Assembly: GCA_019359545.1 (NCBI GenBank)
Contig: JAHHHB010000016.1
Location: forward strand, 29,769 to 93,768
Direction: 5' to 3'
From: Desmonostoc geniculatum HA4340-LM1
GTDB taxonomy: Bacteria; Cyanobacteriota; Cyanobacteriia; Cyanobacteriales; Nostocaceae
Length of the DNA stretch: 64,000 nt
Shown here: piece after piece, positions 46,216-56,268 of the stretch
Numbering within the stretch: the first letter of the stretch is position 1
Layout: each line of letters begins with the position of its first letter
Made by a program: the position numbers and the translations under genes
The notes under the pieces: generated by a model
What the model was told of the DNA's origin: nothing
Seen by the model: the letters and a program-made list of their open reading frames with translations, nothing else
Database searches by the model: none

Positions 46216-46337
46216 TGGGGAATGGGGAGATGGGGGAGTGTGGGGAGTGTGGGGGGATGGGGAAGCGTGGGGAGATTAGAAAAAAGCTTCCTAACTTCCC
46301 ACACCTCCCACACCTCCCACACCTCCCACACTCCCCA
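46216..46337. repeat. Inverted low-complexity repeat between gcvH and gcvP
   Basis: GGGGAGTGTGGGGAGTGTGG units (about 46230-46270) are followed by complementary CTCCCACACCTCCCACACC units (46297-46332), separated by a short AT-rich loop. The transcript could form a very stable hairpin between the two genes. Confidence 0.8.
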
Positions 46338-46438
46338 GAAAGATTAAGTCATCAAATTTAGATAAATTGATAAATTACACTCACTTCTTATCAGTATTTG
46401 TTGCAAAATATTAAATAGTATCATCTGGAGAGTAATTT

Positions 46439-49387
46439 GTGGTATCAAATCTCCCTATTCTGAAGTCTAGCGATCGCCATTTCGTAGACGAAACGAGTCA
46501 AAAGTTAAGTGATTTTGCGCCAAGACACATTGGCCCCAACTCCGATGACATCGAGCAAATGCTTGGAGTCTTGGGGTTTTCTAGTTTAGATGCCCTCATC
46601 GACCAAACAGTACCCCAGGCAATTCGGGTTAAGGAACCACTGAAGTTACCAGAGGCAGAAAGTGAATACGCAGCACTGACATTATTAAAAAAAGTTGCTG
46701 GCAAAAATCAGGTTTTCCGCTCATATATTGGTATGGGATATTACGAGAGTATTACCCCTCCAGTTATTGGACGTAATATCCTAGAAAACCCTGGTTGGTA
46801 TACTGCTTACACTCCTTATCAGCCAGAAATCGCCCAAGGACGATTGGAAGCTTTGTTGAATTTCCAAACCCTGATTATCGACCTCACGGGTTTGGAAATT
46901 GCCAATGCTTCATTATTGGATGAAGCCACAGCCGCCGCAGAAGCCATGAGCCTCAGTTATGGTGTTTCTAAAAATCACGCAAATGGCTATTTCGTTTCTC
47001 GTGATTGCCATCCCCAAACCATTGATGTGTTGCAGACTCGCGCTCAGCCATTGGGGATTAAGATCGTTATTGGCGATCATCAAACATTTGATTTCCAGGA
47101 ACCAATTTTTGGCGCCCTTCTGCAATATCCCGCGAGTGACGGCACCGTTTACGATTACCGCGCTTTTATTGAAAAAGCCCATGCTCAGGGTGCATTGGTG
47201 ACGGTAGCAGCAGATCCCTTAAGTTTAACTTTACTCACCCCTCCTGGGGAATTTGGCGCTGACATTGCTGTGGGTAGCACTCAACGCTTCGGTATTCCCT
47301 TGGGGTTTGGGGGACCTCATGCGGCATACTTCGCTACTAAAGAAGAGTATAAGCGATCAATTCCAGGGCGAATTGTCGGAGTATCAAAAGATGCCCGTGG
47401 TAACCCTGCATTGCGTCTCGCCTTACAAACCCGCGAACAACATATCCGCCGGGAAAAAGCTACTAGTAATATCTGCACAGCACAGGTGCTACTGGCAGTG
47501 ATAGCGAGTATGTACGCCGTTTATCATGGCCCTGGTGGACTCAAGCAAATTGCCGAAAATATCCACTCGCTAACGGTGTTGCTGGCAGAAGGACTCAAGC
47601 GTTTAGGTTACAAAATCAGTTCTGAATATTTCTTTGATACCCTGCGAGTAGAACTGGGAACACACAATCTAGAAGATATTCTGGCAGCTAGCGAACAACT
47701 TCAAATTAACTTGCGGATTTTTGATGCAACTGCTGTCGGTATCTCGTTGAACGAAACTACCACAGTAGATGATGTGCTTGACATCTTGGCAATCTTCGCA
47801 GGAGAAAAAGAACTACCTTTGGGCTTGGAAGAATGGATTTCTCCCTCATCTCCCTCATCTGGCCATCTCCCCTTCCCTCGTCAAAGCAGTTACCTAACTC
47901 ACCCAGTCTTTAACCGCTATCACTCAGAAACAGAGTTATTGCGCTATCTCCACAAGCTAGAAAGCAAGGACTTGTCGCTAACCACATCGATGATTCCCTT
48001 GGGTTCTTGCACAATGAAGTTGAATGCGACTGCTGAGATGATTCCGGTAACTTGGGACGAATTTGGCAAGATTCATCCTTTTGCCCCCCCATCCCAAACC
48101 CAGGGTTATCAAATTCTGTTTGAGCAACTTGAGGCATGGTTAGCTGAAATTACTGGTTTTGCGGGAATTTCTCTGCAACCAAACGCCGGTTCTCAAGGTG
48201 AATACGCCGGACTTTTAGTAATTCGCCAATATCACGAAAATCGTGGGGAAGGACACCGTAATGTCTGTTTGATTCCCACCTCGGCACATGGGACAAACCC
48301 AGCGAGTGCGGTAATGTGCGGCATGAAGGTAGTGGGAGTTGCTTGTGATTCACAAGGTAACATTGACGTTGATGACTTGAAGGCTAAGGCAGAAAAACAC
48401 AAGCGAGAACTCGCCGCTTTAATGGTGACATATCCCTCGACTCACGGTGTTTTTGAAGAGTCAATTCAGGAAATCTGTGCAGTTGTTCATGCCCACGGTG
48501 GACAAGTTTACATGGATGGGGCAAATATGAATGCCCAAGTAGGAATTTGTCGTCCTGGGGATATTGGCGCGGATGTCTGTCACTTAAACTTGCACAAAAC
48601 TTTCTGTATTCCCCACGGTGGCGGTGGCCCTGGTATGGGGCCTATTGGTGTTGCTTCTCATCTTGTGCCGTTCCTACCTGGACATGCTGTGGTAGGGACT
48701 GGGGACTGGGGACTGGGGACTGGGAAGGAAGAAATACCCAGTACCCAGCATCTCGGTGCTGTGGCGGCTGCGCCTTGGGGTAGTGCGAGTATTTTGGTGA
48801 TTTCTTGGATGTACATTGCGATGATGGGTACGGCTGGTTTAACCGAAGCAACCAAAGTGGCAATTCTCAACGCTAACTACATCGCCAAGAAACTTGAATC
48901 TTACTATCCCGTTTTATATCAAGGGAAAAATGGGTTAGTTGCCCATGAATGTATTTTAGATTTGCGATCGCTCAAAAAATCCGCAGCGATCGAAATCGAT
49001 GATGTTGCTAAGCGTTTGATGGATTATGGTTTCCACGCGCCCACTGTTTCCTGGCCTGTGGCTGGTACAATCATGGTGGAACCAACAGAAAGCGAATCGA
49101 AACAAGAGTTAGATCGTTTCTGTGATGGCTTGATTGCTATTCGCCAAGAAATTGCTGAAATAGAATCAGGCAAAGTAGATATCCAAGATAATCTTTTGAA
49201 GAACGCACCCCATACTGCTGAAAGTTTACTCACCGGAGAATGGCATCATTCCTATTCTCGTGAACAAGCTGCTTACCCTGCGCCTTGGACACGCGAACAT
49301 AAATTCTGGCCTGCTGTTAGCCGCATTGATGCAGCTTTTGGCGACAGAAATTTTGTTTGTTCTTGTCTGCCAATGGACGCTTATTAA
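46439..49387 (+). CDS. gcvP: Glycine dehydrogenase (decarboxylating), P protein
   Basis: The 982-residue PLP enzyme decarboxylates glycine and loads the H protein. Blocks: [59 protein letters not shown], and the PLP lysine in [20 protein letters not shown] (about residue 720). Two stretches look like translated short repeats: about 464-476 ([15 protein letters not shown]) and about 750-765 ([15 protein letters not shown]). The latter, encoded by a GGGACTGGGGACTGG run at 48693-48725, sits in a normally short loop between HLVPFLPGH and [10 protein letters not shown]. The frame is intact, so the enzyme probably tolerates them. GTG start. Confidence 0.96.
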   Translation: MVSNLPILKSSDRHFVDETSQKLSDFAPRHIGPNSDDIEQMLGVLGFSSLDALIDQTVPQAIRVKEPLKLPEAESEYAALTLLKKVAGKNQVFRSYIGMGYYESITPPVIGRNILENPGWYTAYTPYQPEIAQGRLEALLNFQTLIIDLTGLEIANASLLDEATAAAEAMSLSYGVSKNHANGYFVSRDCHPQTIDVLQTRAQPLGIKIVIGDHQTFDFQEPIFGALLQYPASDGTVYDYRAFIEKAHAQGALVTVAADPLSLTLLTPPGEFGADIAVGSTQRFGIPLGFGGPHAAYFATKEEYKRSIPGRIVGVSKDARGNPALRLALQTREQHIRREKATSNICTAQVLLAVIASMYAVYHGPGGLKQIAENIHSLTVLLAEGLKRLGYKISSEYFFDTLRVELGTHNLEDILAASEQLQINLRIFDATAVGISLNETTTVDDVLDILAIFAGEKELPLGLEEWISPSSPSSGHLPFPRQSSYLTHPVFNRYHSETELLRYLHKLESKDLSLTTSMIPLGSCTMKLNATAEMIPVTWDEFGKIHPFAPPSQTQGYQILFEQLEAWLAEITGFAGISLQPNAGSQGEYAGLLVIRQYHENRGEGHRNVCLIPTSAHGTNPASAVMCGMKVVGVACDSQGNIDVDDLKAKAEKHKRELAALMVTYPSTHGVFEESIQEICAVVHAHGGQVYMDGANMNAQVGICRPGDIGADVCHLNLHKTFCIPHGGGGPGMGPIGVASHLVPFLPGHAVVGTGDWGLGTGKEEIPSTQHLGAVAAAPWGSASILVISWMYIAMMGTAGLTEATKVAILNANYIAKKLESYYPVLYQGKNGLVAHECILDLRSLKKSAAIEIDDVAKRLMDYGFHAPTVSWPVAGTIMVEPTESESKQELDRFCDGLIAIRQEIAEIESGKVDIQDNLLKNAPHTAESLLTGEWHHSYSREQAAYPAPWTREHKFWPAVSRIDAAFGDRNFVCSCLPMDAY

Positions 49388-49497
49388 ATAACTAAGTGAA
49401 GAGTTAGGAGTTTCAATTCCTAACTCTATCACTGTGGCGATCGCCAGTACCTAATGCTTCCTAATTGTGATTGATTTCTACAAGCCGCACACTCGTG

Positions 49498-52380
49498 TTA
49501 AAACTCTCCGGCTAAAGCTGCAACACACCGTTCACAAATTAGCGGATGTTCTTTTGATTCTCCCACATGGGTGGAGTAGTTCCAACAGCGATCGCATTTT
49601 TCCCCGTCAGCGTTCACTACTGCAATTACCCAATCTTCTGTCTGCGCGGTATATTTCAATCCTTGCAGTGCCTCAGCAGAATCTAATAATTCCACTTGGG
49701 AAGTCAGCAATAAATATCGCAGTTCGTCAATCCCGTTACCCTTAACTGGGTTCAAGGCTTTAATTGCATCACCTAACTGTTTGTGAGGGATATGAATTAA
49801 AGCTTTCGCCTCTAGGGAAGAACCAATGAGTTTTTCTATCCTGGCTTGTTCTAACACCTTGTTAACATCGGTGCGGAGTTTTCGCAGTGCTTCCCAAGAT
49901 TCCGCTAATTCTGGATTCCGCCACTTTTCGTCCACTAGCACCCAACCGGATTCAAACACTGATTTGTAAGGTGTTTTGTAGGGGAGAAATTGCCAGATAT
50001 CCTCGGCAGTATGACATAATACTGGAGCGATCGCTTTTGCTAAATTCTCTAAAGCAATCTTCAGCACTGTTTGACAACTGCGACGGCGGAAAGCATCAAC
50101 TGCACTGATGTACAATCTATCTTTGGCAACGTCTAAATAAAAGTTGGATAAATCCACCACACAGAAATTCTGCACTGTTTGGAAGAAGCGGAAGAATTGG
50201 AAACTCTCAAAAGCTTCCGTCACTTCTGCAAACACCTCAAGGATGCGGTGCAGCATGTATTTATCAAGTTCTGGCAATTCCTCAAAAGGTACTGCGTCTG
50301 TTTCTGGGTCAAAATCATCGAGGCTACCCAACAAAAACCGCGCCGTATTGCGAATCTTCCCTCTAACATCATTCAATTGCTTGATGATGTTTTTCCCAAT
50401 GCGGACATCGCCTGAGTAATCTACCGATGATACCCACAATCTCAAGACATCTGCACCGTAGGCAGGTTCTACTTTTTGATTTTTCCCGCCTTGAATGATT
50501 ATATTTGGGTCAACCACATTTCCTTCTGACTTACTCATTTTCCGGCCTTGTTCGTCCAAAGCAAAGCCGTGAGTCAAGACAGTTTGGTAAGGCGCACAGT
50601 CATTTACCGCCACACTAGTAAGCAAACTTGACTGGAACCAACCGCGATGTTGGTCGGAACCTTCCAAGTACATATTCACGGGATAGCATAACTCTGGACG
50701 CTGTTTGGCTACAGCTGCCCAAGATGAGCCAGAATCAAACCAGACATCCATTGTGTCTGTACCTCTGCGGTAAGACTTGCCATTTTGGACATAGGATGCT
50801 GGTAATAATTCCTCAACTGCAAGTTCCCACCAAGCATCGGAACCCTTTTCGGCGATAATTCCTTGGACGTGGTTGATAATTTCCTCATTCAGCAACGGTT
50901 CCCCGGTGGCTTCATCGTAAAAAACCGGAATGGGTACACCCCAACTACGCTGACGGGAGATACACCAATCAGAACGTTCCGCCACCATTGGCGTGATGCG
51001 ATTTTCACCTTGGGCTGGAATCCATTTTACAGTGGCGATCGCCTTTAGCGCTTCCTCCCTAAATCCCTCCACCGAAGCAAACCATTGTTCAGTGGCGCGG
51101 AAAATCGTCGGCTTTTTCGTCCGCCAATCATAAGGATACTTATGCTGATAAGGTTCTTCCTTCAACAAAGAACCAGCCGCCGCCAACGCATCAATCACCG
51201 CCTGATTTCCATCACCCAGCACATTCAACCCAGCAAACTCACCCGCTTCTGAAGTAAAATTCCCGTTATCATCCACCGGTGCAAGAATCGGCAAACCATA
51301 ACGTTGACCAACAATGTAATCTTCTTGACCGTGCCCCGGAGCAGTATGTACCAACCCAGTACCAGACTCAGTAGTAATATAATCCCCACCCACAACCACC
51401 GGACTTTCGCGGTCAAACAAAGGATGACGATAATTTATATGTTCTAAATAACACCCCTTAACTGTGGTTTTTACTGTTAACTCAACATCCAGCGTTGCAG
51501 ATAACCTCTGCACCAACTCCGCCGCCACAATCAAATACTTAAAATTACTTTGCGCCTTTGCGTCTTTGCGTGAGATTTCCACCACCGCATAATCCAAATC
51601 CCCATTCACCGCCACCGCCAAATTCCCCGGAATCGTCCAAGGCGTAGTCGTCCATACAGCCACACCCAAATCCGGCAGATATTCCCCCAACAATGATTTC
51701 ACCCCGTCCCCAAGACTGGTAACCGCAAACGCCGCATAAATACTCCGGGAAACGTGACCTTCCGGATATTCCAACTCAGCCTCCGCCAAAGCAGTTTTTG
51801 AGCTAGGACTCCAGTGAACAGGCTTCAAACCGCGATAGATGTATCCTTTTAAGAACATCTGACCAAACACGCCGATTTGCGCCGCTTCATATTCCGGCTT
51901 CAGCGTCAGATAAGGATGCTCCCAATCACCCCAAACACCGTAACTTTTAAAACTTTGGCGCTGGTCATCTACCGCAGCTAAGGCATATTCTTTGGCTTTT
52001 TGTCGCAGTTGTAAAGACGTTAAGTTTTGCCGTTCTGCTGACTTCATGTTTTGCAGAACTTTCAACTCAATGGGCAATCCGTGACAATCCCAACCAGGCA
52101 CGTAGCGAACTTTACGCCCTTGTAGCAGTTGGTAGCGATTAATAATATCTTTAAGAATTTTATTTAAGGCATGACCGATATGAAGTGAGCCATTAGCGTA
52201 GGGTGGCCCATCGTGCAGTATAAATAATTCGCCGGGGTTATTTTGAGAAAGGCGATCGTAAATTTTATTATCTTCCCAGAATTTCTGGATTTCCGGCTCC
52301 CGCTTGATAGCGTTTGCCCGCATCTCAAAGTTAGTCTTGGGTAGGTTTACAGTATCTTTGTAGTTTCCTGATTCGGTCAC
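49498..52380 (-). CDS. ileS: Isoleucyl-tRNA synthetase
   Basis: The 960-residue class I synthetase has the HIGH motif as HIGH in YANGSLHIGHALNKIL, KMSKS in EQGRKMSKSEGNVV, the CP1 editing domain between them, and a C-terminal zinc site (GEKCDRCWNYSTH and LICERCVAAL). At about residues 268-276 the editing region carries SRKDAKAQ. This is the translation of a TTTGCGCCTTTGCGTCTTTG repeat (51551-51580) that is otherwise intergenic in this genome. The frame is kept. The promoter region upstream (52381-52480) is short. Confidence 0.97.
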   Translation of the reverse strand: MTESGNYKDTVNLPKTNFEMRANAIKREPEIQKFWEDNKIYDRLSQNNPGELFILHDGPPYANGSLHIGHALNKILKDIINRYQLLQGRKVRYVPGWDCHGLPIELKVLQNMKSAERQNLTSLQLRQKAKEYALAAVDDQRQSFKSYGVWGDWEHPYLTLKPEYEAAQIGVFGQMFLKGYIYRGLKPVHWSPSSKTALAEAELEYPEGHVSRSIYAAFAVTSLGDGVKSLLGEYLPDLGVAVWTTTPWTIPGNLAVAVNGDLDYAVVEISRKDAKAQSNFKYLIVAAELVQRLSATLDVELTVKTTVKGCYLEHINYRHPLFDRESPVVVGGDYITTESGTGLVHTAPGHGQEDYIVGQRYGLPILAPVDDNGNFTSEAGEFAGLNVLGDGNQAVIDALAAAGSLLKEEPYQHKYPYDWRTKKPTIFRATEQWFASVEGFREEALKAIATVKWIPAQGENRITPMVAERSDWCISRQRSWGVPIPVFYDEATGEPLLNEEIINHVQGIIAEKGSDAWWELAVEELLPASYVQNGKSYRRGTDTMDVWFDSGSSWAAVAKQRPELCYPVNMYLEGSDQHRGWFQSSLLTSVAVNDCAPYQTVLTHGFALDEQGRKMSKSEGNVVDPNIIIQGGKNQKVEPAYGADVLRLWVSSVDYSGDVRIGKNIIKQLNDVRGKIRNTARFLLGSLDDFDPETDAVPFEELPELDKYMLHRILEVFAEVTEAFESFQFFRFFQTVQNFCVVDLSNFYLDVAKDRLYISAVDAFRRRSCQTVLKIALENLAKAIAPVLCHTAEDIWQFLPYKTPYKSVFESGWVLVDEKWRNPELAESWEALRKLRTDVNKVLEQARIEKLIGSSLEAKALIHIPHKQLGDAIKALNPVKGNGIDELRYLLLTSQVELLDSAEALQGLKYTAQTEDWVIAVVNADGEKCDRCWNYSTHVGESKEHPLICERCVAALAGEF

Positions 52381-52479
52381 AGTGTCATGCCTAAATTAGT
52401 TGAGCAGATTTTATCAATTATAGAAGATGAGATGAAGACCAAAAAATCAACTTGACAATTGATTGGTAAGTTATGATAC

Positions 52480-52650
52480 ATGTCGTTGTCGATAACGAGC
52501 AAAAATTCTCTTACTACGGATGATTTAACGAGACTACTCTCACTAAGACAGACATTCAAGATTGGCCCAAAAGCACTCAAAGATTTTGGACTCCAGGCAA
52601 TCGCAGCTATTATTAAAAGAGAAAATCATGGCAAAATGACAGTATCCTGA
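52480..52650 (+). CDS. Possible small protein, 56 residues
   Basis: The ATG-initiated frame reads MSLSITSKNSLTTDDLTRLL, SLRQTFKIGPKALKDFGLQA and then IIKRENHGKMTVS. It is amphipathic and helix-rich, and codon use is not repeat-derived. A HIP1-free region with TTGACA at 52452 lies upstream. It sits 19 bp before mntA. It may be a real small gene of the toxin-antitoxin island or a fragment of a larger one; no family recognised. Confidence 0.35.
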   Translation: MSLSITSKNSLTTDDLTRLLSLRQTFKIGPKALKDFGLQAIAAIIKRENHGKMTVS

Positions 52651-52669
52651 CCCAAACAGAGATGCACTT

Positions 52670-52960
52670 ATGCAGCGCGAACAAATCCTGGCAACTTTAA
52701 AGCAACATCAAACTGTATTGAAAAAGTTGGGTGTGCGATCTTTAGCATTGTTTGGTTCTGTTGCACGAGATGAAGCAACACCTGTCAGTGATGTTGATAT
52801 TTTGGTCGAGTTTGAACCTCCAGTCACTTTCGATCGCTATATGGATGTGAAATTTTATCTAGAGGATCGACTGGGAAGAAAAGTAGATCTAGTTAGTTGG
52901 AAGTCACTCAAGCCTCAAATTCGAGCATCAGTAGAACAAGAGGCGATTCATGTCGCGTAA
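52670..52960 (+). CDS. mntA: MntA-like nucleotidyltransferase antitoxin
   Basis: The 96-residue minimal nucleotidyltransferase has the GSX(10)DxD signature as LFGSVARDEATPVSDVDILV (residues about 27-46) and a conserved end RKVDLVSWKSLKP. In the HepT-MntA system this enzyme AMPylates the HEPN toxin and silences it. It overlaps the next gene by 11 bases and is the first gene of the pair, as is usual. Confidence 0.9.
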   Translation: MQREQILATLKQHQTVLKKLGVRSLALFGSVARDEATPVSDVDILVEFEPPVTFDRYMDVKFYLEDRLGRKVDLVSWKSLKPQIRASVEQEAIHVA

Positions 52961-53309
52961 TCTTCAACTTTATCTAGCCGATATTGTAGTGGCGTGTGAA
53001 AAAGTGTTGCGTTACACCAATAGTATGGAATTTGAGCAATTTATAGCCGACGATCGCACCTTTGATGCTGTTATTAGAAATCTTCTAATTATTGGAGAAG
53101 CTGTAAAAAATGTTCCTGTTGATGTGCGCGATCGCAATCCGGAAATTGAATGGCGAAAAATAGCTGGCTTAAGGGATATTTTAGCTCATACATATTTTCA
53201 AATTGAAAATGAAATCATTTGGGATGTTGTAAAAAATAAAATAAATCCTCTGTTAATCAAGGTGAGCCAATTATTAGAGAGCCAAGAAGATAATGACAGA
53301 CACAAATAA
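52950..53309 (+). CDS. hepT: HepT-like HEPN ribonuclease toxin
   Basis: The 119-residue HEPN (DUF86) protein shows the catalytic RX4HXY motif as RDILAHTYF near residues 75-82. FDAVIRNLLIIGEAVKNVP precedes it. The Tyr is the AMPylation site in the known system. It overlaps mntA in a neighbouring frame, which gives coupled translation. Both genes look intact, so the pair may be active. Confidence 0.9.
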   Translation: MSRNLQLYLADIVVACEKVLRYTNSMEFEQFIADDRTFDAVIRNLLIIGEAVKNVPVDVRDRNPEIEWRKIAGLRDILAHTYFQIENEIIWDVVKNKINPLLIKVSQLLESQEDNDRHK

Positions 53310-53451
53310 GTTTTTGCGATCGCTCCTCCAACTCATACTTAATTGCGATCGCACTACATCCCCATTAAACTATCAATTATTGACGATGAGCGATCGCTCA
53401 AATTGCCTGAATGCTAGGATCGTAGAATACAACTATTAGCCTCAGCTAACT

Positions 53452-53802
53452 ATGCAACTTGAAGACTACTTTAACTTTCTAGCTCCCGATGATATTCGAC
53501 TCCAGGGTACACGGGTAGGAATTGAAACAATTTTGTTTGACTACCTCTTCCGTGCTAAAACTCCAGAAGAGATTACCAAGACTTACACCTCATTAACTTT
53601 AGAACAAGTCTATGCAACTATTCTGTACTATTTACATAATAAACAAGCGGTAGATGCCTATATGACGGATTGGCTAGAGTGGGGCGATCGCATGAGAGAA
53701 GAACAACGCCGAAATCCCAACCCAGTTGTAGAAAAACTACGAAAATTAAAAGCCGAAAAAATGGCGATTCAAACTGATGGCGCTGAAATATCTCATAGAT
53801 GA
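53452..53802 (+). CDS. DUF433 domain protein, probable antitoxin
   Basis: The 116-residue protein contains the DUF433 pattern: LQGTRVGIETILFDYLFRA, TPEEITKTYTSLTLEQVYAT and ILYYLHN. This small winged-HTH-like module usually pairs with a DUF5615 PIN-like protein. A basic tail follows (RREEQRR-type). It overlaps the next gene by 26 bases. A (GCGATCGC)-rich gap of 140 bp separates it from hepT. Confidence 0.85.
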   Translation: MQLEDYFNFLAPDDIRLQGTRVGIETILFDYLFRAKTPEEITKTYTSLTLEQVYATILYYLHNKQAVDAYMTDWLEWGDRMREEQRRNPNPVVEKLRKLKAEKMAIQTDGAEISHR

Positions 53803-54139
53803 GAATGTCGATCCAATTTACACAATTCAACTGCGGCGTTTCAAGCCCGATCTATTTGTAATGGCAGTTGGTGACTTAACCACTCCAAATAAAGGAACTT
53901 TAGACCCAGAAATTTTGCTCTGGTGTGAAGAACATGATTGTATTCTAGTCACAAACAACCGCAAATCCATGCCAGTTCATTTGGCAGATCATATAGCACA
54001 AAATCATCATGTGCCGGGAATATTCATCCTGAATCCGAAATTAAGCGTTGGTGAAAATCTTGAGCAGTTATTTTTGATAGCTGAGGGTTCACTTGATAAC
54101 GAGTATCAAGACCGAATAGAGTTTCTTCCTCTCTTCTAG
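53777..54139 (+). CDS. DUF5615 PIN-like protein, probable toxin
   Basis: The 120-residue protein begins ALKYLIDENVDPIYTIQLRR, with the Asp-Glu-Asn typical of the DUF5615 PIN-like fold. LDPEILLWCEEHDCILVTNN and GIFILNP follow. PIN-type proteins are RNA nucleases. Together with DUF433 it forms a common cyanobacterial toxin-antitoxin-like pair, for which experimental proof is limited. Confidence 0.85.
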   Translation: MALKYLIDENVDPIYTIQLRRFKPDLFVMAVGDLTTPNKGTLDPEILLWCEEHDCILVTNNRKSMPVHLADHIAQNHHVPGIFILNPKLSVGENLEQLFLIAEGSLDNEYQDRIEFLPLF

Positions 54140-54244
54140 GAAGTAGTTGCACTTTTCCATTGGTGGCTGAACTGCGATATTGAGTAGCAGAAATCCCCAA
54201 ATAATTGCAGAATAAATGCAGTTCGTCATTATTATTACCTGGAA

Positions 54245-55639
54245 ATGCCGACTACACTTGCTGACGCACAAAATTTGCTTTCTGACCTCATTGCCCGTTA
54301 CTCAGAGCGTGTAGATTATCTGATGATTCGCCTTGAAGAAGCAGAAGGGACTGATATCTTGTTGCGTGGCGACAAGGTGGAAACCCTGAGTGAAGGCATC
54401 TCAATTGGTGGACATATTCGCGCTTGTTATAAAGGTGGATGGGGGTTGAGCTGCTTTAACCAGTTGTCCACAATTCAGGATCGTATCGAAGAAGCGATCG
54501 CTGCGGCGCGGATGGTTGGTGATGAAGAAACTTTACTTGCACCCATTGACCCGGTGCAAGTAGTATGCAGTCTGCCGATCGTTGGCACCGATCCGCGAAA
54601 GATTTCACTTTCCGATAAAAAACAATTATGCGATCGCTACACACAATTACTCAAAACCGTCGATCGCCGAATTACCACTACCTCGGTGCGCTATGGAGAC
54701 AGCGCCCAAAGAGTAATCATCGCCACCTCTGAAGGGACTTTCATTGAGCAATCTTGGGTGGATATGGAAATGCGCTTTGCCGCCACCGCAAAAAATGGCG
54801 AAACTGTGCAAACTGGCAGGGAAACCACTGGTTCTCGCAAAGCCTACGAAGATTTAACGAATTTGGATGAACAAGTCCAAAGTGCAGCTCAAAGAGCGAT
54901 CGCGGCTTTATCTCTGCCATCAGTCAAAGGTAACACCTACACCGTAGTCATTGACCCAATCCTGACTGGTTTGTTTGTCCACGAAGCCTTCGGACACCTT
55001 TCTGAAGCAGATATGGCTTATGAAAACCCCGATTTGCTGGAAGTCATGACCATTGGACGACGGTTTGGCCCAGAAGAACTGCAAATTTTTGATGGCGCTG
55101 CCCCCCAAGGACATCGCGGGAGCTATTTTTACGACGATGAAGGCACCCCAGCCACCACTACTCAACTCATTAAAGATGGCGTTTTAGTTGGACGTTTGCA
55201 TTCTCGTGAAACCGCAGGCAAATTAGACGAAACACCTACGGGTAATGCCCGCTGTCTCAACTATCACTTTACCCCCATTGTGCGAATGACAAATACCTGG
55301 ATTGAACGGGGTAAAACAGCAGTTCAAGACTTATTTACTGATATCAAAGAAGGAGTATATGCCCGTAATTGGTTGGGTGGAATGACGAATGGCGAAATGT
55401 TCACCTTCAGTGCTGGGGAAGCCTGGATGATTAGAAACGGCAAAATTGCTGAACCTGTGCGAGATGTGACACTTTCGGGAAACGTATTCCAAACTTTAGC
55501 CGATATTGAAGCAATTGGTGATGACTTTTATTGGGATGAATCTGGCGGTTGTGGTAAGGGAGGGCAAAACGGGTTATCAGTGGGTTGTGGTGGCCCAAGT
55601 CTCCGAATTCGAGATGTAGTCGTTGGTGGCGAAATATAA
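54245..55639 (+). CDS. tldD: Metalloprotease TldD
   Basis: The 464-residue TldD/PmbA-family protein has the zinc motif HEAFGHLSEAD (HExxxH, residues 246-251) and the glycine-rich end GKGGQNGLSVGCGGPSLRI. TldD works with TldE/PmbA in proteolytic processing of small peptides and in protein turnover; a tldE partner is not in the window. The start at 54245 follows a weak site (CCTGGAAATGCCG) and matches the expected N-terminus. Confidence 0.93.
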   Translation: MPTTLADAQNLLSDLIARYSERVDYLMIRLEEAEGTDILLRGDKVETLSEGISIGGHIRACYKGGWGLSCFNQLSTIQDRIEEAIAAARMVGDEETLLAPIDPVQVVCSLPIVGTDPRKISLSDKKQLCDRYTQLLKTVDRRITTTSVRYGDSAQRVIIATSEGTFIEQSWVDMEMRFAATAKNGETVQTGRETTGSRKAYEDLTNLDEQVQSAAQRAIAALSLPSVKGNTYTVVIDPILTGLFVHEAFGHLSEADMAYENPDLLEVMTIGRRFGPEELQIFDGAAPQGHRGSYFYDDEGTPATTTQLIKDGVLVGRLHSRETAGKLDETPTGNARCLNYHFTPIVRMTNTWIERGKTAVQDLFTDIKEGVYARNWLGGMTNGEMFTFSAGEAWMIRNGKIAEPVRDVTLSGNVFQTLADIEAIGDDFYWDESGGCGKGGQNGLSVGCGGPSLRIRDVVVGGEI

Positions 55640-55757
55640 CAATTATCATCTGACAAAAAACCCTTCTTGGAAAACACGATAATTACCGTTTACGGATTTC
55701 CAACAAATAAATTATCAAATTTTGTAGGGTGTGTTATGCCATAGGCTAACGCACCTT

Positions 55758-55992
55758 TAATATCATGTCCGGTTAAAGATTTATCATTAAGGCAGCAGGG
55801 GGGCAGAGGAGCTCTTGAGCAGAGGGGAAGGGTTTTTGGTTTTCTGCATAGATTTGGGAATCATTAGGACAGGACTTACGCAAAAGTACACGCTGTAGGG
55901 GCAATTCATGAATTGCCCCTACGTGAAAATCAGGGTTTGGGCTATTGTTTGCGTAAGTCCTGATCATAACTAATTAGCCGGACATGATATAA
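55758..55992. repeat. Inverted-repeat element with a second element nested inside
   Basis: The outer ends are AATATCATGTCCGGTTAA at the left and the inverted GCCGGACATGATAT at the right. The same end occurs twice, in direct orientation, at about 24834 and 24954. Inside are a GGGGGGCAGAGG run and, at 55871-55961, a full family B MITE. The nesting implies the outer element arrived first. Confidence 0.6.
55871..55961. mobile_element. MITE-like element, family B copy 2
   Basis: AGGACTTACGCAAA and its complement form the ends, with the same central GTAGGGGCAATTCA palindrome as the copy at 34175-34267, but in reverse orientation. The two copies are almost identical over about 90 bp. Confidence 0.75.
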
Positions 55993-56268
55993 CTTAAGAT
56001 TTATACACACTCTACAATTCTTCTCTACAAGACACTACACCTTGACCTAGAGAAGAATGCTAAGAGGATAAACAGAAAAGTTCATAAATCATTTGGGAAT
56101 GTTGTTTGCGTATTAAATGCATATTTGCCTTACATATTTTACATCTTAAATTTAAAGATAACTAAAGACAACTATTGATTATTGTGAATTTCGCCAAGAT
56201 AAACGAGAAATGAGTTTCACAAAACTGTATGCTGTTAGTCAGGCTTTTCATATAGAGAAATTTGTTAT

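Larger units (their letters stand above)
55640..56268. other. Gap with nested repeat elements
   Basis: The left half holds a TAGGGTGTGTTATG/CTAACGCACC element (55724-55757) and the nested elements listed separately. The right half (55995-56268) is AT-rich with no gene or clear structure; it probably carries the promoter of the following gene. Confidence 0.65.
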
